A DNA stretch of 64,000 nucleotides, from contig CAJNDS010002301.1 in NCBI GenBank assembly GCA_905221605.1, positions 1,560,192-1,624,191 of the forward strand, written 5' to 3'. Position 1 is the stretch's first letter; each line of letters opens with the position of its first letter. Both the position numbers and the translations under genes were made by a program. Of the stretch, positions 25,901 through 38,500 are shown piece by piece. Origin of the DNA: Symbiodinium natans. Lineage: Eukaryota; Sar; Dinophyceae; Suessiales; Symbiodiniaceae. The notes beneath the pieces were generated by a model. That model saw only the letters and a list, made by a program, of their open reading frames with translations. It was not told the DNA's origin and ran no database searches.

Positions 25901-28900
25901 TCTGCTTTCACCCTTGCAAACCCTAAGCACCCTTCACCCCAAACCCTAAACCCTAGCCCTAAACCCTAAACCCTAAACCCTAAACCCTAAACCCTAAACC
26001 CTAAACCCTGTTGGCCTTTGAAACCCCTCGCCAGAGAGGTCGACAAGGTCACGGCGTCGAAGCAGGTCTCCCTGGAGATCGGGGAGAAGCAAGAGGCCAG
26101 GGGTTCAGGGTTTAGGGTTTGGGGTTTGGGGTTTGGGGTTTTAGGGTTTAGGGTTTAGGGTTTAGGGTTTAGGGTTTAGGGTTAGGAGTCGGGATAGTTG
26201 CGAATAATATTTTCTAATGGTCCCTTTTTAAGTATGTTGTAATCACCACCAAGACCGTATTCTAATCATTAACGCCCCTATATTGTGGTAGTTTAGGGCT
26301 TGAGGTAGGGTACGAGTTTGGCCAGAAGCCTCTGGTGTCGTTGGTGGAAGTTGGCCATATGGTTTGAGCTTAGAGGCTTCCCTCAAGGTCCAGCTAGGAG
26401 GGTTGCAGAATTGCCGAACAATCAGGCATGTTGTGTACAGACCATGCCCCAACCCCCCTCCCATCTATACCCATTGCTCGATGCCCTATACCCGACAGCT
26501 AGGGTTTAGGATTTAGGGTTTAGGGTCTAGGGTTTAGGGTCTCGGGTTTAGGGTCTAGGGTTTAGGGTCTAGGGTCTAGGGTCGAGGGTCTAGGGTTTAG
26601 GGTTTAGGGTTTAGGGTTTTGGGTTTAGGGTACCGCACAGACTGCCGGAGCCACATAGCACAGCTGTCCGCGAGGTCGCAAAGGTGACGGAAGTTGACAT
26701 CGACAATGCCCGTGAGCCCACAGCCAAGCTTAATCTTAGGATTTAGGGTTTAGGGTTTAGGGTTTAGGGTTTAGGGTTTAGGGTTTAGGGTTTAGGGCTA
26801 CATAACCCAGCGATTCTTGTGGCTACAGGGTGAACATGGGTTCAAGCTGAACTTCTAGGATCACTCGGGCTTCTTGAAGGGTTTAGGGTTTCCCCTTTGT
26901 GGTTTGTTGGGTTTAGGATTTGGGAATTTATGAAAATAAGGGACCCCAAATAAAGAACCCAAATAGTAGGATCCCCTTACAATAAGGTACCCCTAGTTGC
27001 GGAAAACCCCCCATGTAGGGCTTAAGTTTAGGCCTGCAGGGTCCCCGGGGTGTGGGTTTTCCTCAGGCCTGAATTCAAAGGCTCATGTGCATCAGGCTCG
27101 CAGCTGCATGGTCAGTTCATGTAGCCTCCATTGTTTAGCATAAAATTTAGATCATGGCCGTGCTTCGAGTTGTACCCGCTGCGGTACCGCTCCGCGCGCA
27201 TGGGCCAGAGATGGTGTTTTCAGCTCACCGTGCCAGAACGGCTTTCCGAGTGTCAGGCAGAGCATTTGCTTCGGCGGCTTCGGCGTCGCTCGTACTCGCC
27301 TTAGCTCCCCAGGCGCGCCGGCTGCACACCGTTCGGTCCCGAAATTCAGCACGAGCCGCCCTTCATGCAGTTCAGACGGGCGACGTTTGCATTCAGGAGT
27401 TCTTGTCCGGCAACCTTGGCAAGGTGAAAACAAAGAAGCCGGCGCTGGATGAAGATGCTCAGATTCTGGCTGTGGAGTGCCGCCTCAATGACGGCAGCCA
27501 GGAGATCACGTGCACAACTGCAACAAACAAGAAGTACACCTTTGAGGTTAAATGTGCAACAGGGGCTTCCCAAGACGAGCCCGTGGCGCGGGTAAAAGCA
27601 ACACAGGGAAAGCAGATCAGCCATCTCACTTTCAAGGATTGGAAGCTGGATAGCGCCAAGGTCTGTGAGTTGGACATCAGCTTGCGAGAAGCTGCATCAC
27701 TGGTGCGCGACATCCGTGAGGAAGCCGAAGAGGAGATTGCAAAGCTTAAGGAGCCGGATGGAGAGAAGGGAGATGATCCTCGGGGACGAAAATGAACCCT
27801 AAAATTGGGGTCATATACTCTACACTACTCTAATTCCTATTACTGGCTGGTTCCTAGTAGGGAATGAGGGAATGAGGTACCTGTATAAGCCCTTAAAGGG
27901 TATACATAGGGCCTCATTCCCTCGTTCCCTGCTAAGAACCAGGGGGATTAGGGTACATCAACCATCAACCCTTTTAGGGTTCAGGGTTTAGGGTTTAGGG
28001 TTTAGGGTTTAGGGTTCAGTTCGTCCCCAAGGATGATGGCGAAGACCAGGAGACCTCCCGGGAAAGCGAGCTTCGAGACTTGCAGACGCGCATGGCGAAA
28101 GCAGAGGCATGCCTTACTGAGGGCTTGCAGGACCCCCCTGGGTCTTAGGGTTTGGGTTTAGGGTTTAGGGTTTAGGGTTTAGCGGTTAGGGGTTAGGGGT
28201 TAGGGGTTAGGGGTTAGGGGTTAATTAGGGTTTAGGGAGGGTTTAGGGTTTAGGGTTTAGGGTTCTGGGTCAGGAATGAGGGAATGAGGGCCCTATGTAT
28301 ACCCTTTTAGGGCTTAGTAGGTACCTCATTCCCTCTTTCCCTACTAAAAGCCAGCCAGGAGCGCAAGGCGGAAGCCCGGCTCCTTTTGCTCGCCTTCCTG
28401 GGAAGTGAGAATCTCCGGTTTCTGAGTCGTAGATAGTTTTTAGGGTTTAGGGTTTAGGGTTTAGGGTGTTTTTTAAGGAATCCGGGAGTCTAACCCAAAG
28501 CTCCTATGTAGTTTCTTTTTGGGTTTGGTATAATGTGAGAGTCGCTTTTTTAATTGGGGTGGTAATAGTAATATTCGCCGGGCCAGAGGGCCCCAGCCGA
28601 AGACTACTTTCCAACTACGGGAGGTTTTCGGGCCGATGTATGTAAACAAGTCTATATAGAGGGTCCGGCGAAAAGAATAATGGGGTGGTATTTGTAAATT
28701 TTTTCCGGCCAGGAATTGAAAATTTTACTGAAAATGGCTTAAGAGTTCCATTGCAGAGAAGACTTTTCAGCTGAGCTGGCTTGAAAGAGCTCCAAGGCTC
28801 AGTCTTTAGAGAAGCAGATCTCGTTTGAGATTCAAGACAAAGCAAAGCAGACCCTGACAGCTGACCCCCCCCCCGACCCGCAGACCCCAGACCCCCAGAA

Positions 28901-31900
28901 TCCTCACAATTGACACCCCGCATTTTTTCCACCCCTCCAAACCCCGGGGACCAAAACAAAATTGGGGGGGGGGGGGGGGGGGTTATTAAAGGGACTCTAA
29001 CATTAGGGATCTTAGTATACTACCCCAAAAGGCTAAACCCTAAACCCTGAACCCTGAACCCTAAACCCTAAACCCTAAACCCTAAACCCCAAACCCTAAA
29101 CCCATTGCTCTTGCTGCTAGGAACCTTGGGGACCAAATGAACCCCAAAATTGGGGTCATATACCCTATACTACTCTACATTTCCTATTAAGGCATATGAA
29201 CCATGGGCAGGGTTCAGTTCGTCCCCCAGGAACGTCCTCTTCTTGGGCCCACCGGGCACCGCCAAGAGTCTCCTTGCCCGACGGATGGCACGCGTCTGCG
29301 CTGGCAAGTACTTTGAGCGCCTCCTCACACGCTTCTCCGCAACTGGGCGAATTGATCTAGTGCGGTTTAGGGTTTAGGGTTTAGGGTTCAGCACTCCGGG
29401 TCGAGCAGTTTTATGAAAGTTTTATGGTTGAGTTTTATTTACGGCTCTGAGAAAACACCCACCCACCCAGAGAATCCCATAACATTGAGAAGGCAAAAAA
29501 CGGCCAAAAACTGAAAATTAAGCGCCAGAAACTGAAAATAACACGGCCAAAACCTGAAAATCAAGCGGCCAAAAACTGAAAAGAAAAGGGCCAAAAACCG
29601 AATATAAAGCGGCCAAGAACTGAAAATAAAGCGGCCAAAAACTGAAAAGAAAGCGGCCATAAAACTGAAAAGAAAGCGGCCACAACTGAAAACAAAGCGG
29701 CCAAAACTGAAAAAAAACGGCCAACAACTGAGAATACCACGGCCAACAATATTTTCGTATATGGTAGAGAGGGCTTAGGGTTTATAGGGATTAGGGTTCA
29801 TTCGGGTTTAGGGCAGATGTTTGGGCGCTTCGGGCTTGGAGTTTGCCATGGCCTTTCTTGCGGCCGCATCGCCAGGCCTCAGTAGGTAGCCAAACGTCAG
29901 CGGTGCACTCTAAACCAATACTGCAGTAGCCTAAACCCCAAACCCTAAACCCCAAACCCTAACTAAACCCTAAACCCCTAGACCCCGAACCCTGCACCCT
30001 AACCCTAAACCTCATACACTTCCAGCTGGTGACACCAAGGTCCCAGAGGAGGTCTTCGGGCCCCTGTCACTCAAGTCGTTGGAGAGACTTGGTAGCTATG
30101 TGTTAGCCTTCTTGCCTTTTTTGGGGGGTTCTGGTGTTTCCGGCAAAAAACAGCCCACCCCCATTTAGGCTTTACCCAAAGGCTCCTATGTAGTACCTTT
30201 TTGGGGTAGTATACTAAGATCCCCTATACCAAACCGAAAAAGGAACTACATGCGAGCCTTTGGGTAGGATTCAGGGCCAGAATGCGGTTCTTGCCCGAAC
30301 CAAGGAAAGACAAGCTCAAGCGCAACGTGGAAGGCTTTCTGCCCGATTCCGATGTGGCCTTCCTGGACGAGGCAAGTGGAGCTCAAAGGTCGTTTTGAAC
30401 TCAAACGGGTATCTCCCAACATAGGCTCTTATGGGGGTTTAAGGCTCAGGGTTTAGGGTTTAGGGTTTAGGGTTTAGGGTTTAGGGTTTAGGGTTTAGGG
30501 TTTAGGGGTACCTTATTTCGGTCCTTATTGTGAGAGAATCCTACTACTTGGGGTCGATTATAGGGGTCCCTGTTTTTCGCAAGCTCCCACAGGGGTATTT
30601 CCAACATAGGGGTAGCCCTTTTTATACCCTAAATCGAAGGGAACCCCAAAAAGGGCACTTCTATTTTCGGAAACCCCCAAATGGGGGGGGGGGGGAGTTT
30701 AGGGTTTTGGGTTTTGGGTTTAGGGTTCTAACCAACAAAAAGTTGCGGGTTTCGAAAATAGGGGGTTTTGGGTTTAGGGTTTAGGGTTCAGGGTTTAGGG
30801 TTTAGGGTTTAGGGTGGGCCCCCAGTTTAGATCCCAAAAAGTAGTAGGCCTCCCTGAGAATAAGTACCCCCCGACGCCCCTCCGAAGTCCTTATCCGAGC
30901 ACCGTAAGGGGTTTAGGGTTTAGGGTTTAGGGTCCCTCCAGGTGTTCAAGGCAAATTCTGCGATCTTGAACTGCTTGCTCACTTTGCTGAACGAGCGCGT
31001 TTTCGACAACGGAGACACCCGAATACAGGTGCCGCTCAAGTGTGCCTCGGCTCGTTCGTGTCCCTTTTTTCTCATTGTACATGCTAGGGTTCCTGAATCT
31101 TCAAGCTGCTTTGAATAATGTCCTACGCGCTACCTGTCCGGGATTTTGAGTGTCTAGACCCAAGAGAAGGGAAGTTTTCTTCGCCCCACAATAAGCACAG
31201 GTTCCATGATCACCCTCTTTTTTAAGATCCCTTGGAGGGAACCTCTAGCTCCTACATCCCTTTATAGACCCAAGGTGCACCCCAAAAAAAGCCGTCGAGG
31301 TGTTGTGGCGGCCTCCAACGAGCTTTTCGAAGGAGACGAGCTCGAAGCACTCCACGATCGCTTCCTACTGAGGCACCTGGTCTCGCCCATGCCACCTCGC
31401 CTGCGATTGGAACATGTTTGGTTCGGTGAGAAGCCATCTATTTGCGGGCCGGGGGGGGGGTTCCAAAATTGGGGTGCCTTGTTTACTTGTTTATAAGGGA
31501 GGCCTACTGTTTTCGAACAATTTGGGGTCTGTATTGGGGGGGTCGCTTCTTTTCGTAACCCCCCCCCCAACTTGTTGTTGGTCATAGGGTCATGGGATAT
31601 GCGCATGTATGGCTTTGTCGTTTCAAGCGCTTCGTGTTTTGGTTATCTTGCGACTTCGGGAGCGGAAGCATCATAAGGCAGCTCATCCACCACATAAGCT
31701 TACAGGGTCATAGCCCAGGGTGTGTGAATCCTCAGCTCCAAAACACAGCTCCCAAAACGATACCCTGTAGTACACCCCCCCTACTTTCGGGGCGATAGGC
31801 TGTTGTCATAGGTCGCATGCAGGGTCCAATCTCCACAACCTACAAAGGTCCGGCTATGCACTACGCATCCATTCCCTGAGGCTCAAAATAGACCAAACAG

Positions 31901-34900
31901 CTTCAACGGTTTAGGGTTTAGGGTTTAGGGTTTAGGGTGAAGGTTGAAGGGTCCGAAAACACGCCAAGAGCCCGTAGAGCCTGAGGGATATCGTGTTTGA
32001 AGCAGATACCGCGGATTCCCTGTAAGGGTTCAGTGAGCTACTCGCAGAGCCCCTATTGTTTCAGGTTTAGGGCCTTTACAGGGTGGGGCCCCTTAGTTAT
32101 AAGTAAGTTAAGATACTTATATGTAATTTAGAGCACTTATAACTAACTTATACACTAAGTTTGCTAAGTTAGTTAGCCAACTTATAAGTTGATTTATAAG
32201 TTACAAAATGTTGTTTTTGTAGTAAAAATCATCATGCAGAGCCCATGTCTTAAAAGAAGAGGTTTTTGGGCGCTCTTCAAGAAGAGGCGTCTCTTGGCCC
32301 TGCAACGCCATCTCAAAGCAAGTTGGTGTTGCGGAGAAACGAAAGCTGTCTGGCTGAGACAGGAAACAAAACGGCTGCACGCAAGGACACAAAACGTTTA
32401 GCGCATGCGCTTGGGATGTGGGGATGTGTCCGCGATGTGTCCGCCTGTGCCCCGCGTGTGTCGAAAACCCGATGTGTCCGCGATACATCCGCGATGTGTC
32501 CGGTGTGTCCGCCCCATTTTTTGCAGTGTGTCCGGTGTTTTCCTGTGTGTCCACCCTCTTTTGCACTATGTGTTCCCAATGTGTCCCCCGTGTGTGCCGA
32601 ATGTGTCCGGATGTGTCCCCGACGTGTCGGTGTACATGTCCGAATGTGACCCGAATGCGTGCCAAGCCAAAGGCTTCGCAAAACACGGCCCGGCCCGGAA
32701 CATCAGCTGTGGAAACTCCTCGAGATTGGAACTTGAAAAACAATCGTTCCGAGCCTATAACCTTGCAAAATCCTATATCTCACAGTCGCGAGCATGGATC
32801 TCATGAAAACACGGTTTTTTAAAGCCAAGTTGTATAAGTTACTTATAAGTTGGGCACAAAAAACTTATAACTAACTTATATCTTGGACAAATAATTTATA
32901 ACTAAACCATGAACTTCACAACTTATAATTTAGGTTAGGAAAGTTATAAATTGATTTATAGAGGTTATAAATCAATTTATAACTGAGGGGCCCCACCCTG
33001 TAGGGTTCAGGGGTGAGGCCTTAGGCCTTAGGGTTTAGGGTTTAGGGTTGACATAAGCTGCCCAAGTCACCCATGCAGTTGGAGCCAGCACCCAAACCCC
33101 GGAACCTTAAACCTATTTCGATCGGCCATATGTGTGTTCACATATTTGGTCATCATTCGGTGAGGTGAGCTATTTTTTAATACAGTTTTGTTAAATTTCA
33201 GAAAACCTTTCTACACACATGCACGGCACATATAAAGCATATTTTTAAATGCGCGTGCATGCTAGAGGCAGAACAGTTTTTTATTCTTGTTTTCGTTACA
33301 CCACGGACCCTTCCAAGGGGCAAACTCAACTGAGGAGTCGCCCGGCGGCGGCGAACTTTCTGAAGGACTTGTTGAATGGCTCGACAGTGCCGGCTGGTGC
33401 TGAGAGTGAAACACTTCTCTGGAGTTGTAGGGCTACTAAACAATGGGGGAATATTTGCCACGTTGTTTAGTCGATTTCTCCAGAGTTGTAGTCTTTTTCG
33501 GGCTTTTCAGGAGACTTGTGGTTGGGTTTTCTTGTTTAGGAGGTTTAGGGTTTACAGGGTTAGGGTTTAGGGTTTAGGGTTTAGGGTTTAGGGTTTAGGG
33601 TTTAGGGTTTAGGGTTTAGGGTTTAGGGTTTAGGGTTTAGGGCGTGGAGATCAAGATGCCACCAAGGCCAGACGATCGATTGGGTCGTGACCAAGACTTC
33701 GAGGGAGCCATCTTGACTGAGGAGCATTGGAATGTTCCCCCTTATACTAACAGTCCTGAATAGGGTTTAGGGTTTAGGGTTTTAGGGTTCAGGGTTTAGG
33801 GATACTTAAAACCCCTTGTCTAATCCCTATTAAGGACTGTTAGTATAGGGGGGGGAACATCCCAAGAGGAGCACATCATGACTGCTCAGCGGCTAGCGGC
33901 TGATGTGACTTTTCCGGATGACTTGCAGGAGATTCCCAGCCTTATCAGCAGCCTTTCAGCCAGTATGACCTTGGGGGTTCATGGTACTTATCAACTGTGG
34001 CCCTACTGCCTGAAGCTTGGGGTTTAGGGTTTAGGGTTCAGGGTTCAGGGTTTAGGGTTTAGGGTTTAAACCTTGCATGGGGTTTCTGTTTTCTAGGGGC
34101 ATATAGTGGGGTTCTTATTAGGGTATCTGGGGGTATGTTTAGGTGTAAGGGTAACAGATAAAGAGGCCATCGGCCTTTGTGACTAAAGCCCTTCTCGTAA
34201 GCTTCTGAAGCTCTCTACCCCCTCAATATGTCGGTATGTATGAATATTTGTTTATTCGAAGACGGGACCACCCCCCCCCCCCCGCCCCCCCCCCCCGCCC
34301 CCCCCCCCCCCCCCCCCGCTGCCGCCCGAAAAAATCCCTGGTGCCCGCCCCCGTCCAAAAAAACACGACCCCAAACCCTGAACCCGAAACACTAGACCCT
34401 AGACCCTGAACCCTGACCCCTAAACCCTAAACCCCAAACCCTAAACCCCAAACCCTAAACCCTAGGATCATGATCGACCTTCGGGAGCACATGGCCGAGA
34501 ACGACTGCGCCATCTCGGACCGGCGACTCGCGAACCTCGGTTTTGAGACCCTAGATTCTAGGATGCCCAGTAGTGCCCTTATTCCCTTTTTGGGGGCTCT
34601 AGGTTCCCCTATAAACCCCTTTAAGCAAAAAAGGGAACCTAGGATTCCTAAAACTCCTGTAGGCCTTTCTTGGGTTCATGCCGTCCCCCCAAACTTACTG
34701 TTAGTTAGTAGGGAATGAGGCAGTGAGGTACCCTACATAGTCCCTTAAAGGGTTTAGGGAGGGGGATGTAGGGTACCTCATTCCCTCATTCACTCCTAAC
34801 CCACAGTAAGCAAAGAAAGACCCTAAACCCTAAACCCTAAAACCTAAAACCCTAAACCCTAAACCCTAAACCCTAAACCCTAAACCCTAAAACCCTAAGC

Positions 34901-35260
34901 CCTAAACCCTGAAGGAAGGCTGCCTTGCTAATCCGCATTGCAGCATGCACTGCGGGCTCCACGACAGTGCCGCTCGGTGAGAGGGTTCTTAAGGGGGTTC
35001 AAGGGGGGTTTAGGGTTTAGGGTTTAGGGTTTAGGGTTTAGGGATATGTAACCCAAGGTTCCCTAATACTTCCCACTACTCGCTCAGGCTCCCCCACGCT
35101 TCCCTAAGGCTCCCTAAGTTTCCTGAAGGTTCCCGACGTCCCTACCCCCGATGAACCTCCCTCCCTGAGGGAACCTATAACTCGGGTGCTCTAGAAATTC
35201 ATCCTGTTTTTGTTGCTCATACTTGCGCCTCAAACCCTGGCCCATCCCCCGCCTATGCAG

Positions 35261-35320
<60 letters not shown>

Positions 35321-35473
35321 ATAGATATGTATATATGTGTGTGCTTGCTTGTTTGTTTATTATTCTTCATGTATGTTTACATGTATGGCATAGGTATCGA
35401 CTATGTAGAGCACTCATATATATATATATATATACATATACATGTACATATACATATACATATACACATACAC

Positions 35474-35528
<55 letters not shown>

Positions 35529-38500
35529 CATATATATATATATATGTATATACATATACATATATATCTATATATATATATATACATACACGACGGTTTA
35601 AAAAGGGTTTCTCTGCAGAAGGATTTGAGTGCGACCAAGATCTTTCCTAACCGTGGCACTTTGAACAACTCAAGGTCCGAGTCAGACCTCTTCCTGCTGC
35701 AGCGCCGCGGCTGCTCAGGGTTTAGGGTTTAGGGTTTAGGGTTTAGGGTTTAGGGTTTAGGGTTTAGGGTTTAGGGTTTAGGGTTTAGGGTTTAGGGATC
35801 CGGGCCACAGGGTCTGAGACTGAGGTACATGTTCTGGCAGAAGGACCTGGATCAGATCGACGCCGTGAAGCGATTTCTGCGGGAGCGGGTGAAGGGCCGG
35901 CGCACGGCCGGCTCCAGCGCAACGGACTTCGATGCCATGAAGCACATGCTCACCATGATCAAGTTCCTTGGGAACCGCCCTGAACCCTAAAATAGGGTTT
36001 AGGGTTTGGGGTTTAGGGTTTGGGGTTTACTGTTTGGGGTTTCGGGTTTAGGTCTTATACCCTATACTACGGTAATTCCTATTAAGGTAGCATGAGCCAT
36101 AAACCCTTTTAGGGTTCATGTCGTCCCCGAGGTTCAAGGTGGGTCCCACCATGCGCATGCCCGCGAGCATGCAGTTCACCCAAGCCGGGCAAGCCGTGAA
36201 GACCTTGGTGGAGGCCAGCAGCGCCTGCTACAAGACCCTGGGTCATTGGTTGACCATCATTTTACATCTTTTTATGAGTACTTACACTTAACAAGACCCT
36301 AAACCCTAAACCCCAAACCCTAAACCCTAAACCCTAAACCCTAAACCAATGGTGCAGGACCGAGGCAGAAGCCCAAAGGCGGCGGAGTGATGAAGAGGAC
36401 TCGAAGAATCCGAAGGACACCCAGGACTTCCGGCACTTCTGGGTGGATCAAGAAGACTTGGAAGCTGAGGCAGAGACTTGGTAGCCCATGGGTTTAGGGT
36501 TTAGGGTTTAGGGTTTAGGGTTTGGGGTTTGGGGTTTAGGGTTTAGGGTTTAGGGTTCCCTTCTAAAGTAACCAACCCAAAAACAGGGTGCCCTTGTCAG
36601 AATATGGTTGCTGGGCTACCGAGGAGAGCAAGCCCATGGACCTCGATGCACTGGAGACTTTGTTGCAGTCCGCTTGGGAGCTCAACCTTGCCATGGAGAT
36701 GCCGGAGAGCTCCAAGAAGTCCTCCTTGGCAGTTCTGATCGGGGGCCCCGAGGTGGTTATGGCAAAGTCGGATTGAGACGATGCCAGAGCCATGGATCGT
36801 AGATCTCACCACCCTAGCTTTCAATCCCAACAATTCTGGCAGCTTCTGCCGAATGGTCGGCCCTCAGCGGCTGGCGAGAGCATTGTGGTTCCTGCTTTCG
36901 ACAGGCCGTGCAAAGTCACGAGGGTGCTGCAGTAATCCCCTTCCCCCTCGGGTAGGCAGACTTTTGCACCCTACAGACATGCAGAAGGTCCCTCTGAACC
37001 CTAAGCCCTAAACCCTAAAACCCTAAAACCCTAAACCCTAGACCCTAAACCCTAAACCCAAAACCCTACCTTTCGGTTGCCGGGACTTCAATGTAGAGGG
37101 GAAGGAGAATGTTCTGCGGCAACGAAGCCGATGCTAATCGCACACGGTGCCGAGGTGCAGATTGCTGGGTTGCTGTTAAGGAACTCAAACTCCTTAGCTG
37201 TGTGAGTAGACTTTAGACTTTTTGGGGATACTTTTATCCCCTATAGAACTGAAAGTGTGCACTTGTTTTTGGGGCTTCTGAACTCAGCAACTAAGAAAAT
37301 CACGTTAGCAAACCATCCTACTTGATAACCCTAAACCCTCTATCCACATCATCGTAACTTGATATGAGTTTCCTAACAGCAACCCAGAATTGGTGGACAG
37401 GAATGAAGGAGGCATAGAGCGCAGGGTTTGGGGTTTGGCTTTCCTGCACCCTCATAGAACCCATGTTATCGGCCATTGCTGACTAAGTTGACGGGTTTTG
37501 CTTTGAGACGTTTCATGGCGAGGTGTGGGGGGGGGGGGGGGGGGGGGAGGGGTGGCTCTTGTTGCTGCCATTCAGCGGAGTTCTGTTCGGATTTCGGTCG
37601 GCAGGGTTTTGGGTGTATACGGCTCAGGGTTTAGGGATGATCTTAACGTAGTTACGTGGTCCCTTCATACGGACCCTTAAATGATGATCCCTTACATACA
37701 CCTTATACCTCGTTCCTACAGTTGATCCGGGTGGTTTAGGGGTTAGGGTTTAGGGTTTAGGGTTAGGGTTTAGGGGTCGGAGTTTGGCTGGTTTGCTGAT
37801 TGCAGGCTTATCCAAGGTGGATTTCTCTGTCAAGAATCAGTCTAGGTAGGCCCCGGGGATGTTTTACATGTTCCCTTATTGGGTTTAAGAGGATCCTACC
37901 TGAACCCTGAACCCTGAACCCTAAACCCTAAACCCTAAACCCTAAACCCTAAACCCTGAACCCTGAACCCTCAACCCTCAACCCTAAACCCTAAACCCTA
38001 AACCCTGAACCCTGAACCCTGAACCCTGAACCCTAAACCCTAAACCCTAAACCCTAAACCCTAAACCCTAAACCCTACCCAGAACATTTTCAGAGGGCTT
38101 TAAGGGCCATCCTAGCCGTGATTCCTTCCCAGGGACTAAAGGAGGGACCGTTGCCAAGGGACCTTAGGGTCTAAGGTTTGGCTTTGGGGTTTAGGGTTTA
38201 GGGTTTAGGGTTTAGGGTTTAGGGTTTAGGGTTTAGGGTTAGGGTTATTTGGGGCTATTTAGGAGCTACTTGGCTATATAGGGACTACTTTCAGGTACAC
38301 AGCCCTTAACAAGAAGACCAAACTGCCTCTCAGGTCGTACCGTCCAGTTGCATACCGCACTGCAGTGCTCTTCTTCGGCATCGCCGCTCGCATGTGAAGC
38401 CCTATCTCAAGTTCATAGCTCATTTCAGGGTTTTGGGTGTAGGGTTCCAGGTTTAGGGTTTAGGGATACTGGGGTTTCGGGCTTTTGGCCTGAGGTTCCG

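Noticed and set aside
27100-27153. Relic of a dinoflagellate spliced leader (GTAGCCTCCATTG near 27120)
   Set aside because: Only the first six bases agree with the leader as I know it. The rest does not align, so a retrogene origin cannot be supported.
27772-27795. TGA at 27793-27795 as the end of an intronless 213-codon gene
   Set aside because: The stop lies in the terminal repeat of an element, and splicing at 27771/28032 continues the frame into a RavA-type ATPase. The intronless reading is less likely.
29439-29749. Minus-strand frames rich in Phe/Leu (FSVFGRF type)
   Set aside because: They are translations of the 22-bp GGCCAAAAACTGAAAA minisatellite in a RavA intron.
32201-32822. Overlapping frames of 120-180 codons with His/Thr/Gly or Cys/Pro/Val repeats
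   Set aside because: They follow the GTGTCC-type array in the core of an inverted-repeat element. No transposase or other domain is recognisable.
35210-35668. Frames of IYIYIH or MYMYMY type
   Set aside because: Pure ATAC/TATA microsatellite translation. The same applies near 40.5-40.9, 44.3 and 50.8-51.1 kb.
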